From Alphaproteobacteria bacterium (GTDB lineage Bacteria > Pseudomonadota > Alphaproteobacteria > Rickettsiales > JADKJE01): 64,000 nucleotides of DNA. Below the pieces are notes generated by a model. It had not been told where the DNA came from, made no database searches, and saw only the letters and a program-made list of their open reading frames with translations. This document shows positions 27,701-36,746 of this stretch, piece by piece; positions within the stretch are counted from its first letter, which is position 1, and the number at the start of each line of letters is the position of its first letter. The translations under genes were made by a program, and so were the position numbers. Location of the stretch: positions 1-64,000 of the forward strand of contig JADKJE010000001.1 of assembly GCA_016722515.1 (NCBI GenBank), read 5' to 3'.

Positions 27701-29168
27701 ACGCGCAACTGCTTCAATTTTCTATCCACCACAACGCCTATCATGTGTGCTTGGCTGACGGCATAAGGGAAAACAAAGAACCTTTTCTCGCCATGCGTCT
27801 CCATCGCGGCTCGGAGCACGATTGACAATTGACTGTCCTGGCTGACTTCATGGCCTGATACAACATGAACATCGCTCTGCTCAGCAAAAGCAACCTGCAA
27901 TGCACGCAGGGTTTGAAAAAGGTCAAAACCACCTTTGCCATTGATTTGGGTGCGTTTAAGCTCTATGGCCACTTCACAATCTTCTAAAAAGATGTCCATT
28001 GCCAGTACCTGGCGCATATTATGGTCTGCATCCCTTGCCATCAGATATTCTGGAGAACCTTTATAGGCTTCCAATCCAGCTTTTACAGCATCAAAATCGC
28101 CACCGGCAACCGTATACGTAATGCCCCCGTCCTTATTCAATTGTGCAGCGAAGCTGAAGTCCTTCCCATTATGGTTAAATGCAAACCCATCCAAAATAAT
28201 ACGGGTCGTTTTTTCACTAACATGCTTCGGAAATATCCCTTCAAACATATAACGTGGGAAATTCGTATGTTCCCACACGGTACCAGGAGCTGGGATATAG
28301 GTGATGGTTGCATTTTACCGCTTTCACTCACCTGGATATTAAAACAGGCTTCTTTACGGGCAAACACTAATTGCCGGCCTGACACTTCATCAAGAATCTG
28401 TTGCAACACGTCTTGGTTTAGCTTCTGCTCCTGGTGGTCTATCAACCTTATCTTTTCTGCGTACTGGGGCAGAATCTGATCACGCAACCCTTTGCGTTTC
28501 TGCGTGGCTTGTGCGGTATTACCAGCTATATTGTGTGATTTCTTTTTAAAGTCAAAAAGCGATGATGTATCATGGCTATAAATGGTGGTGCCATTCCAGA
28601 CTTGCTCTTGACCCTCTTTTGTGCTCAGTTCTTGTATGATGGCTTTCCCGTGCTTAGCAAAGTAGCCCGCCATTTTATAGGAAAATACAGAACAATTACG
28701 GTTATCGCTTGTTAATTGAAATTGATTGGACGAGGAGTGAATCTTGCACCCTGGAAATGCTTCATGCAGGGCAGCAGCGATATTAACATTAGGCGCATAT
28801 GTATCCCCCAATCCCTGTGGATCCACAATCAAAGCATGGATGCTCCCTTGTACATTGACCATATAGAGGTTGATGGCATGAATATAAGGGCGGACAATGC
28901 TGAGGCATTCTGTGTCTGGCTGTGACATCTCGTGTTTAAGGTGCTGAAGCAGAACCCGTAAATCTTCTGTCCCACCTAAAAAGTAAGCATGCTTCAGACC
29001 ATAACGATCTTTAACCCCGACTTTAAAGATAACCGCAAGCTGTTCATGTTCCAGGGCTAAATCATTCTCCCTCTTACCCTTACCAAAACGATTGATTTGA
29101 GAGGTTTGCATCCATTGGTTGAGGATAGGCTGAATAGACGTTGTTTCTGAAGAGCCTTGGGTTTTCAT
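24717..29168 (-). pseudogene. Double CE-clan protease / ankyrin-like protein (copy 3), three frameshifts
   Basis: Homology to copies 1 and 2 is continuous across 29168-24717 (about 1480 codons), but the frame breaks three times: T-run 28313-28316 (T4; T5 in both paralogues), 27161-27164 (T4 versus T5) and 26277-26280 (T4 versus T5 in copy 2). The pieces are 28137-29168, 27154-28278, 26228-27142 and 24717-26228. Both Cys-containing motifs (NRNCSVFSYKMA, NDWECSVLAV) remain. The N-terminal half resembles copy 1, the ankyrin part copy 2, with a divergent patch around the first active-site Cys. The last piece contains repeat expansions of 105 and 90 bp. Either a decaying paralogue or a sequence affected by homopolymer errors. 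Confidence 0.8.
25672..26091 (-). repeat. 105-bp coding tandem repeat (about 4 units)
   Basis: Units of 105 bp (35 residues, LLGELLKVKNDKVAEYAGLA then LVEAAKKGNEDVCRL) recur almost without change; for example gctactttgtcatttttta starts at 25711 and 25816. A second array with a 90-bp period lies at 25221-25420 (ggcagcttct at 25221, 25311 and 25401). High identity points to recent slippage or unequal exchange. Confidence 0.85.
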
Positions 29169-29203
29169 ACTATTTTCTAAATAATTAACGACAATGATAA
29201 TTC

Positions 29204-29209
29204 ATTATA
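29204..29209 (-). promoter_or_regulatory. Putative -10 box TATAAT for copy 3
   Basis: Minus-strand TATAAT, 35 bases before the ATG at 29168, conserved with copies 1 and 2. Confidence 0.4.
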
Positions 29210-29388
29210 CTAACTAATTATTGTGGTAATATGATTTAATAATATAAAAACATTTCACACGCTAATTAAAACATAGAAAATTGTAAAATCACGAGTGAGG
29301 GAAGCCATCTGCCGCCCATAGGTGACCCATCCTACTGGCGCAATGCACCGCGGGTATTGGTATCGACAAGTGCGTTGATCAATAATCC

Positions 29389-29752
29389 AGTTCTATTTTG
29401 ATCTGGCTACTTGCTGCCCTGCGTTGGAGCTGCCAGGACTAGAAGTGATAACAGTATTTCCTATCCTGATGGAAGGATTTATGGGCTGTTGAATAAGGTC
29501 AACAATAGCCCTGCAAGTGCTAATATTAATTAATTAATTATGAAATACAACAGAATACCATCAAAATTATCATCCATGCAAACTAAACATAGAAATCTGT
29601 TTATGAAGGTGGCTGATACATTTTTTTCTTGGTTTGGCAGCCACTACCAACGCCAAGCCAACAGCGTCCGCTGGTATGCTTGCTCTTTCCCAGCAAGTAT
29701 TTGCAGAATACGACGCATAGCATGTTAACCACGCATCATTGTCGTCAAACAC
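29389..29752 (-). pseudogene. 3' scrap of a fourth ankyrin-like paralogue
   Basis: 29389-29520 closely resembles the C-terminal coding end of copies 2 and 3 (ctattttgatctggc, then the SIGST region), and the frame at 29570-29752 reads RASIPADAVGLALVVAAK, one ankyrin-like unit of the array. The two parts are joined by low-complexity attaattaatta, so the gene has been deleted internally. No open frame remains. 29169-29388 is AT-rich leader of copy 3 plus unassigned sequence. Confidence 0.7.
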
Positions 29753-29767
29753 GACTCGATAATAAAC

Positions 29768-30028
29768 TTAGTACTCAGCGTCTTTGGCTTCATCCAGCTG
29801 ATTCATCGACTGGTTGATTTCTTCCTGGGTAATACCCTGGTCGCTCATACAGCGCGAAAAGACAACTTCAAAAGGAACTTCTACGGATTGATCTGCCCTG
29901 GCAGAACACATGTTATACGCGGATGAATAAGCCTCGTCTGCTGCTTGTTCGTCAGCTGCATAGCACAGCGTAGAAAAAGAAATAACGACCACACTAGACA
30001 AAATCGGAAGAATTTTAAAAGCAGTCAT
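29768..30028 (-). CDS. Small secreted hypothetical protein
   Basis: The start is placed at ATG 30028 (GGAG seven bases upstream) rather than 30055, giving 86 residues with a signal peptide (FKILPILSSVVVISFSTLCY, cleavage after CYA). The mature part is acidic, with two Cys (NMCSARAD, FSRCMSDQG) that could form a disulfide, and a DQGITQEEINQ helix. Cys-to-Cys spacing of about 20 suggests a small helical periplasmic protein. No known family recognised. Confidence 0.65.
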   Translation of the reverse strand: MTAFKILPILSSVVVISFSTLCYAADEQAADEAYSSAYNMCSARADQSVEVPFEVVFSRCMSDQGITQEEINQSMNQLDEAKDAEY

Positions 30029-30110
30029 AAAGACTCCACATGCCTTACTTTCCACACGTTCCCAACACGGCTATTGTACCATATTCCAACTCATAAATAT
30101 AGCCAAATCC

Positions 30111-31091
30111 TTAAGAAACTTTTAACACCTGCTGGCCTATAACTTTACGGGCTTCCAGATCTTTATGCGCCTTGGCCACCTGGGCTATGGGCAGGATTTG
30201 ATGGATATGGGGCCTGATGATCCCCTGTTCCATCCGGGTGAAAACTTCACTGGCAGAAAGTACCAGTTCGTTACGGTCAGCCTTATACATATAGACAGTA
30301 GGCCGGCTCAAAAACAGCGAACGAGCTGCCAGATGGGCAACTTCAAAATTGTCTATGAGCCCTGAAGGTTCTCCGATAGAAGCCATAAGTCCAAGAGAGG
30401 AAAGACATTTGAGTGATTCATAAAAGGTGGCTTTTCCTACCCCATCATAGACTACTTTAACCCCCTCGCCTTTAGTAATACCCATGACGATTTCAGAAAA
30501 ACGCGGATACTTAGTGTAATTAATAACTGCATGGCATCCAGCCTTTTTCGCATGCGCAATTTTATGGTCACTACCAACAGTCCCTATCACCATAGCCCCG
30601 CCAGCAGAAGCCCATTGGCACAGTATCTGCCCTAACCCACCTGCCGCGGCATGGACTAACACGATGGAACCCGGCATGATCAACACTAGCCTTGTTAATA
30701 AATAATGAGCGGTAAGCCCTCTTAAAAAACACGCAGCGACGGGTTCATCATCGAGGTAATCAGGAATTTTAATCAGGTAACGTTCGTGAATCAGGCGTTT
30801 AGTACCATAACTGCCCACAGGTAATGTGGCATAAACGATCCGATCGCCTTCTTTAAACCCTTTTACATTTGGACCAACGGCTTCCACGATACCCGTTGCT
30901 TCGGTACCAGGTACCAGGGGCTTGGGAGCGGGATACACGCCATTGCGATGAAATACGTCAATATAACTAACTCCCACAACGGTGTGCCGTACTAACACCT
31001 CGTGCCCCTTAGGAATAAGATCTGAATAGTGCCGCCATTCCATGGTCTCTACACCACCTGGACTCTGGACAACCCACGCTTCTACTGGCAT
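30111..31091 (-). CDS. qor: Zinc-less quinone oxidoreductase (MDR family)
   Basis: 326 residues. The GroES-like N-terminal half has VSYIDVFHRNGVYP and LVPGTEATGIVEAVG; the Rossmann half has VLVHAAAGGLGQ, the AAxGGxG cofactor motif of NADPH:quinone reductases. Structural-zinc cysteines of alcohol dehydrogenases are absent, as usual for this group. Full length. Divergent from ccmH, with only 30 bases between the two starts. Confidence 0.93.
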   Translation of the reverse strand: MPVEAWVVQSPGGVETMEWRHYSDLIPKGHEVLVRHTVVGVSYIDVFHRNGVYPAPKPLVPGTEATGIVEAVGPNVKGFKEGDRIVYATLPVGSYGTKRLIHERYLIKIPDYLDDEPVAACFLRGLTAHYLLTRLVLIMPGSIVLVHAAAGGLGQILCQWASAGGAMVIGTVGSDHKIAHAKKAGCHAVINYTKYPRFSEIVMGITKGEGVKVVYDGVGKATFYESLKCLSSLGLMASIGEPSGLIDNFEVAHLAARSLFLSRPTVYMYKADRNELVLSASEVFTRMEQGIIRPHIHQILPIAQVAKAHKDLEARKVIGQQVLKVS

Positions 31092-31121
31092 ACTACAATA
31101 ACCTTTTTATAGAGTCAGTAT

Positions 31122-31529
31122 ATGCGAATTTTTTCTCTTATCCTAGTGCTTATTGCTATCTCTTTTGGCTGTGCCGATAGCTGGGCACAGATAAAAGCAA
31201 AAGAAGAGCCCATGCCTACTCCCAAACAGGAAGAACAGGCGCAAGATATTTTTAAAACGCTTCGCTGCATGGTATGCGAAGGGCAAAGTATCGATGCCTC
31301 CAAAGCCGAATTAGCAGTCGATATGCGCGTCCTTATCCGTGACATGCTCAAACAAGGTAAAACCGAAGATGAAATTCGCACCTATCTGGTGGGGAAATAC
31401 GGCGAGACCATCACGATGAAAATTGGCAATAAACCCGGGATAACCGTCTTAATCCTACTGCCCTTTATTGTCTTATTGATGGCAATGATTATTATCATGC
31501 GAAAGGTTAATAGTAAGCGGGAAAATTAA
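31122..31529 (+). CDS. ccmH: Cytochrome c maturation protein CcmH
   Basis: 135 residues. A signal peptide is followed by LRCMVCEGQSIDAS with the C49-x-x-C52 redox pair that reduces apocytochrome c for haem attachment, an acidic helical segment (DEIRTYLVGKYGE), and a C-terminal membrane helix (VLILLPFIVLLMAMIIIM). The usual LRCxVCQNQ reads CEGQ here. No other ccm gene is in the window; it stands alone. Confidence 0.93.
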   Translation: MRIFSLILVLIAISFGCADSWAQIKAKEEPMPTPKQEEQAQDIFKTLRCMVCEGQSIDASKAELAVDMRVLIRDMLKQGKTEDEIRTYLVGKYGETITMKIGNKPGITVLILLPFIVLLMAMIIIMRKVNSKREN

Positions 31530-31845
31530 ACATAAGAGACTTTTGAAGTGGCGCTATCTAGATAAATATCACACAAGCAATCAGTAGTTTCATCTTTAAT
31601 ATTTATTATTTTCAATAGATTTCAATACCCTCTTCTACTTTGAGGAGGGGCAGATTCCTTCATGCAGTCCCTGAAATTAGTTCTAGGCACGCCATTCAAA
31701 TAATCCCGCTAACACCCGTTACGCATCTATAAACCCTCTTTTAACCTATTCTCCGCTAGAATAAAAAATCACTGGTCGCATCGCTTTAATTGGGCTAGTA
31801 TGCTTATTCTCTAAACGGCTCAACCCCAGGAAAAAGGCAAATCCT
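31530..31845. other. Intergenic, no gene seen
   Basis: 316 bases between ccmH and lptB. lptC and lptA, which often precede lptB, are absent. A weak hairpin (CCCTC ... GAGGG near 31630-31652) may end ccmH transcription. A promoter for lptB-rpoN is expected but not obvious; tagaataaaa near 31760 is only a weak -10 candidate. Confidence 0.5.
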
Positions 31846-32640
31846 GTGTCCGATAAACGGAAAGACCCCTCATTAACTGGGGGCACATCACACTTTAAAC
31901 CACAGCTTGTCGCTAATAATATGGGGCTACGAGCAACGAATCTTGGAAAAATTTATGATGGTAGGCCAGTAGTCCGCGATATCAGTATCCAGGTTCAACG
32001 TGGCGAAGCCGTAGGGGTACTGGGTCCCAACGGTGCGGGTAAAACCACAACCTTCTATATGATTTCAGGACTGGTCAATCCCGATTATGGAAACATCAAG
32101 CTGGATGATCATGATATCACCTCTTTACCTATGTACCGACGTTCACGACTTGGCATTGGTTATCTGCCACAGGAAGCTTCGATTTTCAGAGGCATGAGTG
32201 TTGAAGAAAATATCCTCAGCGTTTTAGAACTTAACGAGCCGATTATCGAAAAACGCCAAACCGAACTGGACGAATTGTTAGCCGAATTCTCCATCACGCA
32301 CTTACGCCGCACATCAGCACTGGCATTATCAGGTGGTGAAAGGCGACGTGTCGAAATAGCGCGTGCCCTTGCCTCTAACCCGTCCTTTATTTTACTCGAT
32401 GAACCCTTTGCCGGTGTTGACCCTATTGCAGTCAATGACATACGTAACCTGGTATCACACCTTAAAGACCGTGGCATTGGTGTACTCATTACCGACCACA
32501 ATGTCCGCGAAGCCATGGGGATTATCGACCGCGCATACATCATCCATGATGGCACGGTCTTAATGGAAGGTAAACCATCTGAAATTGTGAAGGATACCGA
32601 AGTTCGGCGGGTTTATTTGGGCGAAAAATTCAGCCTTTAA
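31846..32640 (+). CDS. lptB: LPS export ABC transporter ATPase LptB
   Basis: 264 residues from a GTG with AGGAAAAAGG upstream; an internal ATG at 31921 would remove a 25-residue extension. Walker A GPNGAGKT (60-67), signature LSGGERRRVEIARAL, Walker B FILLDEPFAGVDP, and H-loop ITDHN are intact. It energises transfer of LPS from the inner membrane to the outer leaflet with LptFG. Found next to rpoN, as in many Proteobacteria. Confidence 0.97.
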   Translation: MSDKRKDPSLTGGTSHFKPQLVANNMGLRATNLGKIYDGRPVVRDISIQVQRGEAVGVLGPNGAGKTTTFYMISGLVNPDYGNIKLDDHDITSLPMYRRSRLGIGYLPQEASIFRGMSVEENILSVLELNEPIIEKRQTELDELLAEFSITHLRRTSALALSGGERRRVEIARALASNPSFILLDEPFAGVDPIAVNDIRNLVSHLKDRGIGVLITDHNVREAMGIIDRAYIIHDGTVLMEGKPSEIVKDTEVRRVYLGEKFSL

Positions 32641-32774
32641 ACCCGAAACTCATCCCACCAAGACGTGTCCCCTGACCAATTTTACTCTATCATAGCCGAC
32701 ACTCCCTAAATCCCCTTGCTGCAGCCTTGGCCTTCTGATATTCTTGAATCCAGGGGAATAAAAGGGGGGTACAC

Positions 32775-34289
32775 ATGCGGGGGCGTGGAAGCACACACAT
32801 TGGTTTGCATCAAGGGGGCAGTCAACGGCAGCGCCAGGAACAAAGCCTGCAATTGACGCCAGAACTCAAGGAGTCCATAGAGTTACTGCAATTACCATCC
32901 GTTGATGTCCTTGCTATCATTCAGCAAGAGATAGAACAAAACCCCTTTCTCACTACACAGGAATTAGAAGATATCAAAGCCAGCGATGATATACCCGACT
33001 CAACGAGGGATATAGACGCAGATAACAACGCCGATGTTGAATCTGATGAGTCTGATTTTCAAGAACACGAACAGGAACATCAAAACCCCTGGGATAACGC
33101 CGATATTGATATGGACGATTATCAGGCAGGTTTTTCTTATGCAGCCTTTCAATCTAAACACCATGAAGCCGGCGATGATGGCGATTATTTTGAATCGCTA
33201 TCGCAGCAACCCAATCTTAAACAGCATCTTCTGCAGCAAGTGGAGTGCATGGGGCTTCCGTTTGCACAACAGATCGTTATGAACCATCTCATCGATTTGA
33301 TCGAAGCCGATGGATATATCCGCGAAGATATCTATCAGATATCATTGATACTCGGCGCAAACCAACACGATATTGACCTTGGCTTAATGGCATTACAGCA
33401 ATGTGAGCCTGTGGGGATCGGCGCTAGGGACCTCAAAGAATGTTTATCGCTGCAACTGGCTGATCAAGGGCTTCTTACGAAGGAAATGGCACTATTGTTA
33501 GACCATCTTGAATTGCTGGGTAAACATAAGCATGATGCGTTGGCATCCCTATGTCAGGTTCCCTCCTCTATGCTGCAGATTATGATCGCCGACATCAAGG
33601 CTTGCAACCCCAAACCTGGCCTTGCTTTTGCGCATGAACCAACCATTGCCGCCATTCCTGATATTTTTGTTAGAAGAGGAAAATTCGGCCAATGGCTCAT
33701 TGAGTTGAACCAGGAGCTACTGCCCCAGGTACTTATCAACCAACAATACCGGGTGATGCTGGATACCCATCATCAACACGAACAACTCAAAACATACATC
33801 ACCAACCAGTGTCAACATGCGCAGTTTTTAGTCCGCGCCCTACACCAGCGTGCCCAGAGTATTTTGAAAGTCACTACCGAAATTGTGTTTAAGCAGGAAG
33901 CTTTCTTTCTGCATGGTATTCATCACTTAAAACCCATGACACTGAGCGTTATTGCAGAAGCTGTTGGATTGCATGAAAGCACGATCAGCAGAATTGTTAA
34001 CCAGAAATTTATGTCTACACCGCGTGGATTATTTGAATTGCGTTATTTTTTATCCTCAGGACTGGTCCAAGAAAACAGTGACCATGCAATTTCTAGCCTT
34101 GCTGTTAAGCAAAAAATAAAAGATGTGATTGATAATGAATTACCCAGTGCTATACTCTCAGATGAGGATATTGTTTCTCATCTGCGTGGAAAGGGAATAA
34201 CCCTATCTAGGCGCACCGTTACAAAATATCGGGAAGCGCTAAAAATAGGTTCATCATCGCAGCGCAGACGACAAAAAATAGTAAGCTAA
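32775..34289 (+). CDS. rpoN: RNA polymerase sigma-54 factor
   Basis: 504 residues. The Q/L-rich N-terminal region I (QSLQLTPELKESIELLQLP) contacts enhancer-binding proteins, an acidic region II follows (about residues 55-105), then the core-binding domain and helix-turn-helix (LHESTISRIVNQKFMSTPRG). The RpoN box reads SRRTVTKYRE. GGGGGG precedes the ATG. Its presence implies sigma-54-dependent activators elsewhere; none is seen here, and the histidine kinase at 54224 is not obviously linked. Confidence 0.97.
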   Translation: MRGRGSTHIGLHQGGSQRQRQEQSLQLTPELKESIELLQLPSVDVLAIIQQEIEQNPFLTTQELEDIKASDDIPDSTRDIDADNNADVESDESDFQEHEQEHQNPWDNADIDMDDYQAGFSYAAFQSKHHEAGDDGDYFESLSQQPNLKQHLLQQVECMGLPFAQQIVMNHLIDLIEADGYIREDIYQISLILGANQHDIDLGLMALQQCEPVGIGARDLKECLSLQLADQGLLTKEMALLLDHLELLGKHKHDALASLCQVPSSMLQIMIADIKACNPKPGLAFAHEPTIAAIPDIFVRRGKFGQWLIELNQELLPQVLINQQYRVMLDTHHQHEQLKTYITNQCQHAQFLVRALHQRAQSILKVTTEIVFKQEAFFLHGIHHLKPMTLSVIAEAVGLHESTISRIVNQKFMSTPRGLFELRYFLSSGLVQENSDHAISSLAVKQKIKDVIDNELPSAILSDEDIVSHLRGKGITLSRRTVTKYREALKIGSSSQRRRQKIVS

Positions 34290-34309
34290 TTTATGAGGGA
34301 GTGAACATC

Positions 34310-34903
34310 ATGAAAATTACAGTTTCCGGCCAGCAAATGGATATCGGTACAGCGATACAAGAATACGTTCAAAATGAGATTGAGCAGAAAGTCTCTAAAT
34401 TCTTCGAGCGTGCCGTTGGCGCCGATGTTATTTTTGCTAAAAAAGGCGCCTTCTTCCATGCTTCTATTCAAGTTAACGAAGGCACAGGTGTATTGCCAAC
34501 CATTCGTGGCCGCGGCGATTCACAAGACGCCCATGCCGCATTCGATATCGCCCTTAAACGTATTGAACAACAGCTTCGCAAATATAAAGGGCGGATTAAA
34601 AACCATCGCCATCCAAGTACAGGCAGCATTGCAGCCAAACAGGAAGCTTTTTATGAAGGTCATAAATATGTGATCGAAAATAAAGCCGAAGAAGCCTCTT
34701 CCGAAGAGATCCCCGTTATTGTTGCAGAAAGAGCTCATAATATTGATACACTAACCGTGGGTGAAGCTGTCATGCACATGGAATTGGCTAATCTTCCTGC
34801 ACTTATGTTTATTAATAAAAAAACAGGAACCATCTGCGTGGTTTATTTCCGTCATGACGGCAATATTTCATGGGTTGATTCTCGCATTCAAGCTGCTGCA
34901 TAA
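34310..34903 (+). CDS. hpf: Ribosome hibernation promoting factor, long form
   Basis: 197 residues from ATG 34310 (GAGGGAG ends nine bases upstream; the GTG at 34301 is too close to it). The N-terminal S30AE domain includes MKITVSGQQMDIGTAIQEYV and DAHAAFDIALKRIEQQLRKY; the C-terminal dimerisation domain has ALMFINKKTGTICVVYFRHD. It dimerises 70S ribosomes in stationary phase. Follows rpoN by 20 bases, probably co-transcribed; ptsN, which often comes next, is missing. Confidence 0.95.
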   Translation: MKITVSGQQMDIGTAIQEYVQNEIEQKVSKFFERAVGADVIFAKKGAFFHASIQVNEGTGVLPTIRGRGDSQDAHAAFDIALKRIEQQLRKYKGRIKNHRHPSTGSIAAKQEAFYEGHKYVIENKAEEASSEEIPVIVAERAHNIDTLTVGEAVMHMELANLPALMFINKKTGTICVVYFRHDGNISWVDSRIQAAA

Positions 34904-34940
34904 TAACCAAATGTAACATTGCAGTGATAGGGGGACGGTA

Positions 34941-35798
34941 ATGAATGACGCGCAGCCTCGCGTAATCTTAGTCACGGGTCTTTCAGGCGCTGGTAGGACA
35001 ACGGTTCTAAAAGCTTTTGAGGATTGTGGTTTTGAGGTCATTGATAACCTCCCCCTTTCACTTTTACCACTGGTGCTAGACAAAACAAGCCAGCGTCATG
35101 GCCAGTTGGCGATTGGTATTGATATCCGCAATCGCGATTATACAGGTGAAGATTTTGCCGCCAACATTATCAATACCTGTAGCCAATTTTACGTAAAACC
35201 AACCATCCTCTTCCTTGAATGCGATACGGATATTCTCACCCGGCGTTACATGGAAACACGTCGTGAACACCCTCTTGCCAAAGGCAGATTAACAACCGAT
35301 GGTATTGAACAGGAACGCGTGTTACTGCAAAGCGTCAAAGACGTTGCCAATCATGTTGTTGATACATCATCACTCACGGGTCATGAATTACGAAATTGGA
35401 TCAGGCACCACTTTTCTAAGGAAGCAGATGGCATCTCTTTATCGGTTATGTCGTTCTCCTATAAAAATGGTCCCCCTCGAGAAGCCGATATTGTGTTCGA
35501 TGTTCGTTTTTTAAGGAATCCACATTATCTGCCGGATTTAAAACCATTAACAGGACGTGATATCGCCGTCAGTGAGTATGTTAAGGGCGACCCACAATTT
35601 TTACCGTTCATCGAGCAATTTTCAACCCTCTTAACGTCTCTCCTGCCTGCGTATGAATTGGCTGGCAAAAGCTTTTTAACCATCGCCATCGGTTGCACCG
35701 GCGGCCAGCATCGATCGGTCGTGGTTGCGGAAGCCCTGGCTAAGCAATTCCAAGATGCTGAGCTTGAGGTTCATGTTTTTCACCGCGAGTTGAAATAA
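34941..35798 (+). CDS. rapZ: RNase adapter / nucleotide-binding protein RapZ
   Basis: 285 residues. P-loop GLSGAGRT (13-20), with Arg in the lysine position as is common in alphaproteobacterial members, then CGFEVIDNLPLSLLP and the C-terminal GCTGGQHRSVVVAEALA block that defines this family. Binds nucleotides and, in enterics, regulatory RNA. AGGGGGACGG precedes the ATG. Part of the rpoN-hpf gene group. Confidence 0.96.
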   Translation: MNDAQPRVILVTGLSGAGRTTVLKAFEDCGFEVIDNLPLSLLPLVLDKTSQRHGQLAIGIDIRNRDYTGEDFAANIINTCSQFYVKPTILFLECDTDILTRRYMETRREHPLAKGRLTTDGIEQERVLLQSVKDVANHVVDTSSLTGHELRNWIRHHFSKEADGISLSVMSFSYKNGPPREADIVFDVRFLRNPHYLPDLKPLTGRDIAVSEYVKGDPQFLPFIEQFSTLLTSLLPAYELAGKSFLTIAIGCTGGQHRSVVVAEALAKQFQDAELEVHVFHRELK

Positions 35799-35883
35799 AT
35801 CACAAAAAGAATTTTTTTTAGAGCAAACAAAGCACGACCCCAATTTTATAAGGAAAAATGGTAATTCTTTACTGCACCTTGCC

Positions 35884-36414
35884 GTGCAGAAGAATGATGC
35901 AAAAATGGTTAAGATATTACTTGAGCATCATGCCAATCCAGCGACGTTAAACCGCAAAGGATATACCCCCATCGTAACTGCGATCAAGCGTGCACAAGGG
36001 GATATCATCCAGGAATTTATTAACAGCAAAGCTTTAGTAGATGTTGTGGATAACAAAAAGCGCTGCGCCCTTCATTATGCAGTCAATACTAACAAGGATA
36101 GCATTATTCAAATGATTCTAAAGGCTAATGTGTTTCAGGCCGATATACCGGATTATAAAGGCAATACTCCTGCACATCTTGCTGCCCAAAAAGGGAATCA
36201 ATATTTAGTGAAGCAGCTCTTAGTTGCTGGTGCCGATATTTTTTATATTACCAATAATGAAAATAAGACAGCCGATGCACTCCTCAATGAAACATTGAAT
36301 AAACCGATAAGCCATCAACATAAAATAAAACGGTCCCCTAAAGAAACGAAATGCCCCCCTGTGGAACGCAGTAAATCAACTAAGGCTAATTCCAGTGGGC
36401 ATAAGGGGCTATGA
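35884..36414 (+). CDS. Ankyrin repeat protein, N-terminally truncated
   Basis: From GTG 35884, 176 residues with about four ankyrin repeats (NRKGYTPIVTAIKRAQGDII, NKKRCALHYAVNTNKDSIIQ, DYKGNTPAHLAAQKGNQYLV) and a basic C-terminal tail. The frame is open upstream to the rapZ stop and encodes more ankyrin (NGNSLLHLAVQKND), but no ATG, GTG or TTG occurs in those roughly 30 codons. The annotated start would therefore cut a repeat in half. The gene is probably a 3' fragment that has lost its start, or starts at CTG. Confidence 0.6.
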   Translation: MQKNDAKMVKILLEHHANPATLNRKGYTPIVTAIKRAQGDIIQEFINSKALVDVVDNKKRCALHYAVNTNKDSIIQMILKANVFQADIPDYKGNTPAHLAAQKGNQYLVKQLLVAGADIFYITNNENKTADALLNETLNKPISHQHKIKRSPKETKCPPVERSKSTKANSSGHKGL

Positions 36415-36746
36415 GTTATAACGCTCGCGCTTCAAGAATTAGGATTAAGGGAAAGCATTCTTATAGCTGGCCGAAAGCCGACGTGCAGCATCCAAACTCT
36501 TGAAGAGCGAGGGGCATATAAGAGCCTTATTCTATTATTTTCAACTTGAAACCACGAAAATGAAACGTAGTATAGTTCTGAAAGGCTGCGTACTATAGAA
36601 TGAAGTAAAACACCAAGTCACAACATCTTTCTATGACATGACTAAATAATTTTATAAATATATAATTATCTTATTTATTTATTAAGGAATTTAATATATA
36701 AGAAAAATCAATTTTCTTACATTAAATAATAGATAGAGGAATATTC
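36415..36746. other. AT-rich intergenic region
   Basis: 332 bases without a supported gene. The second half (36640-36746) is very AT-rich and likely contains the promoter of the J-domain gene; GAGGAA lies about seven bases before its ATG. No repeat or RNA recognised. Confidence 0.5.
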
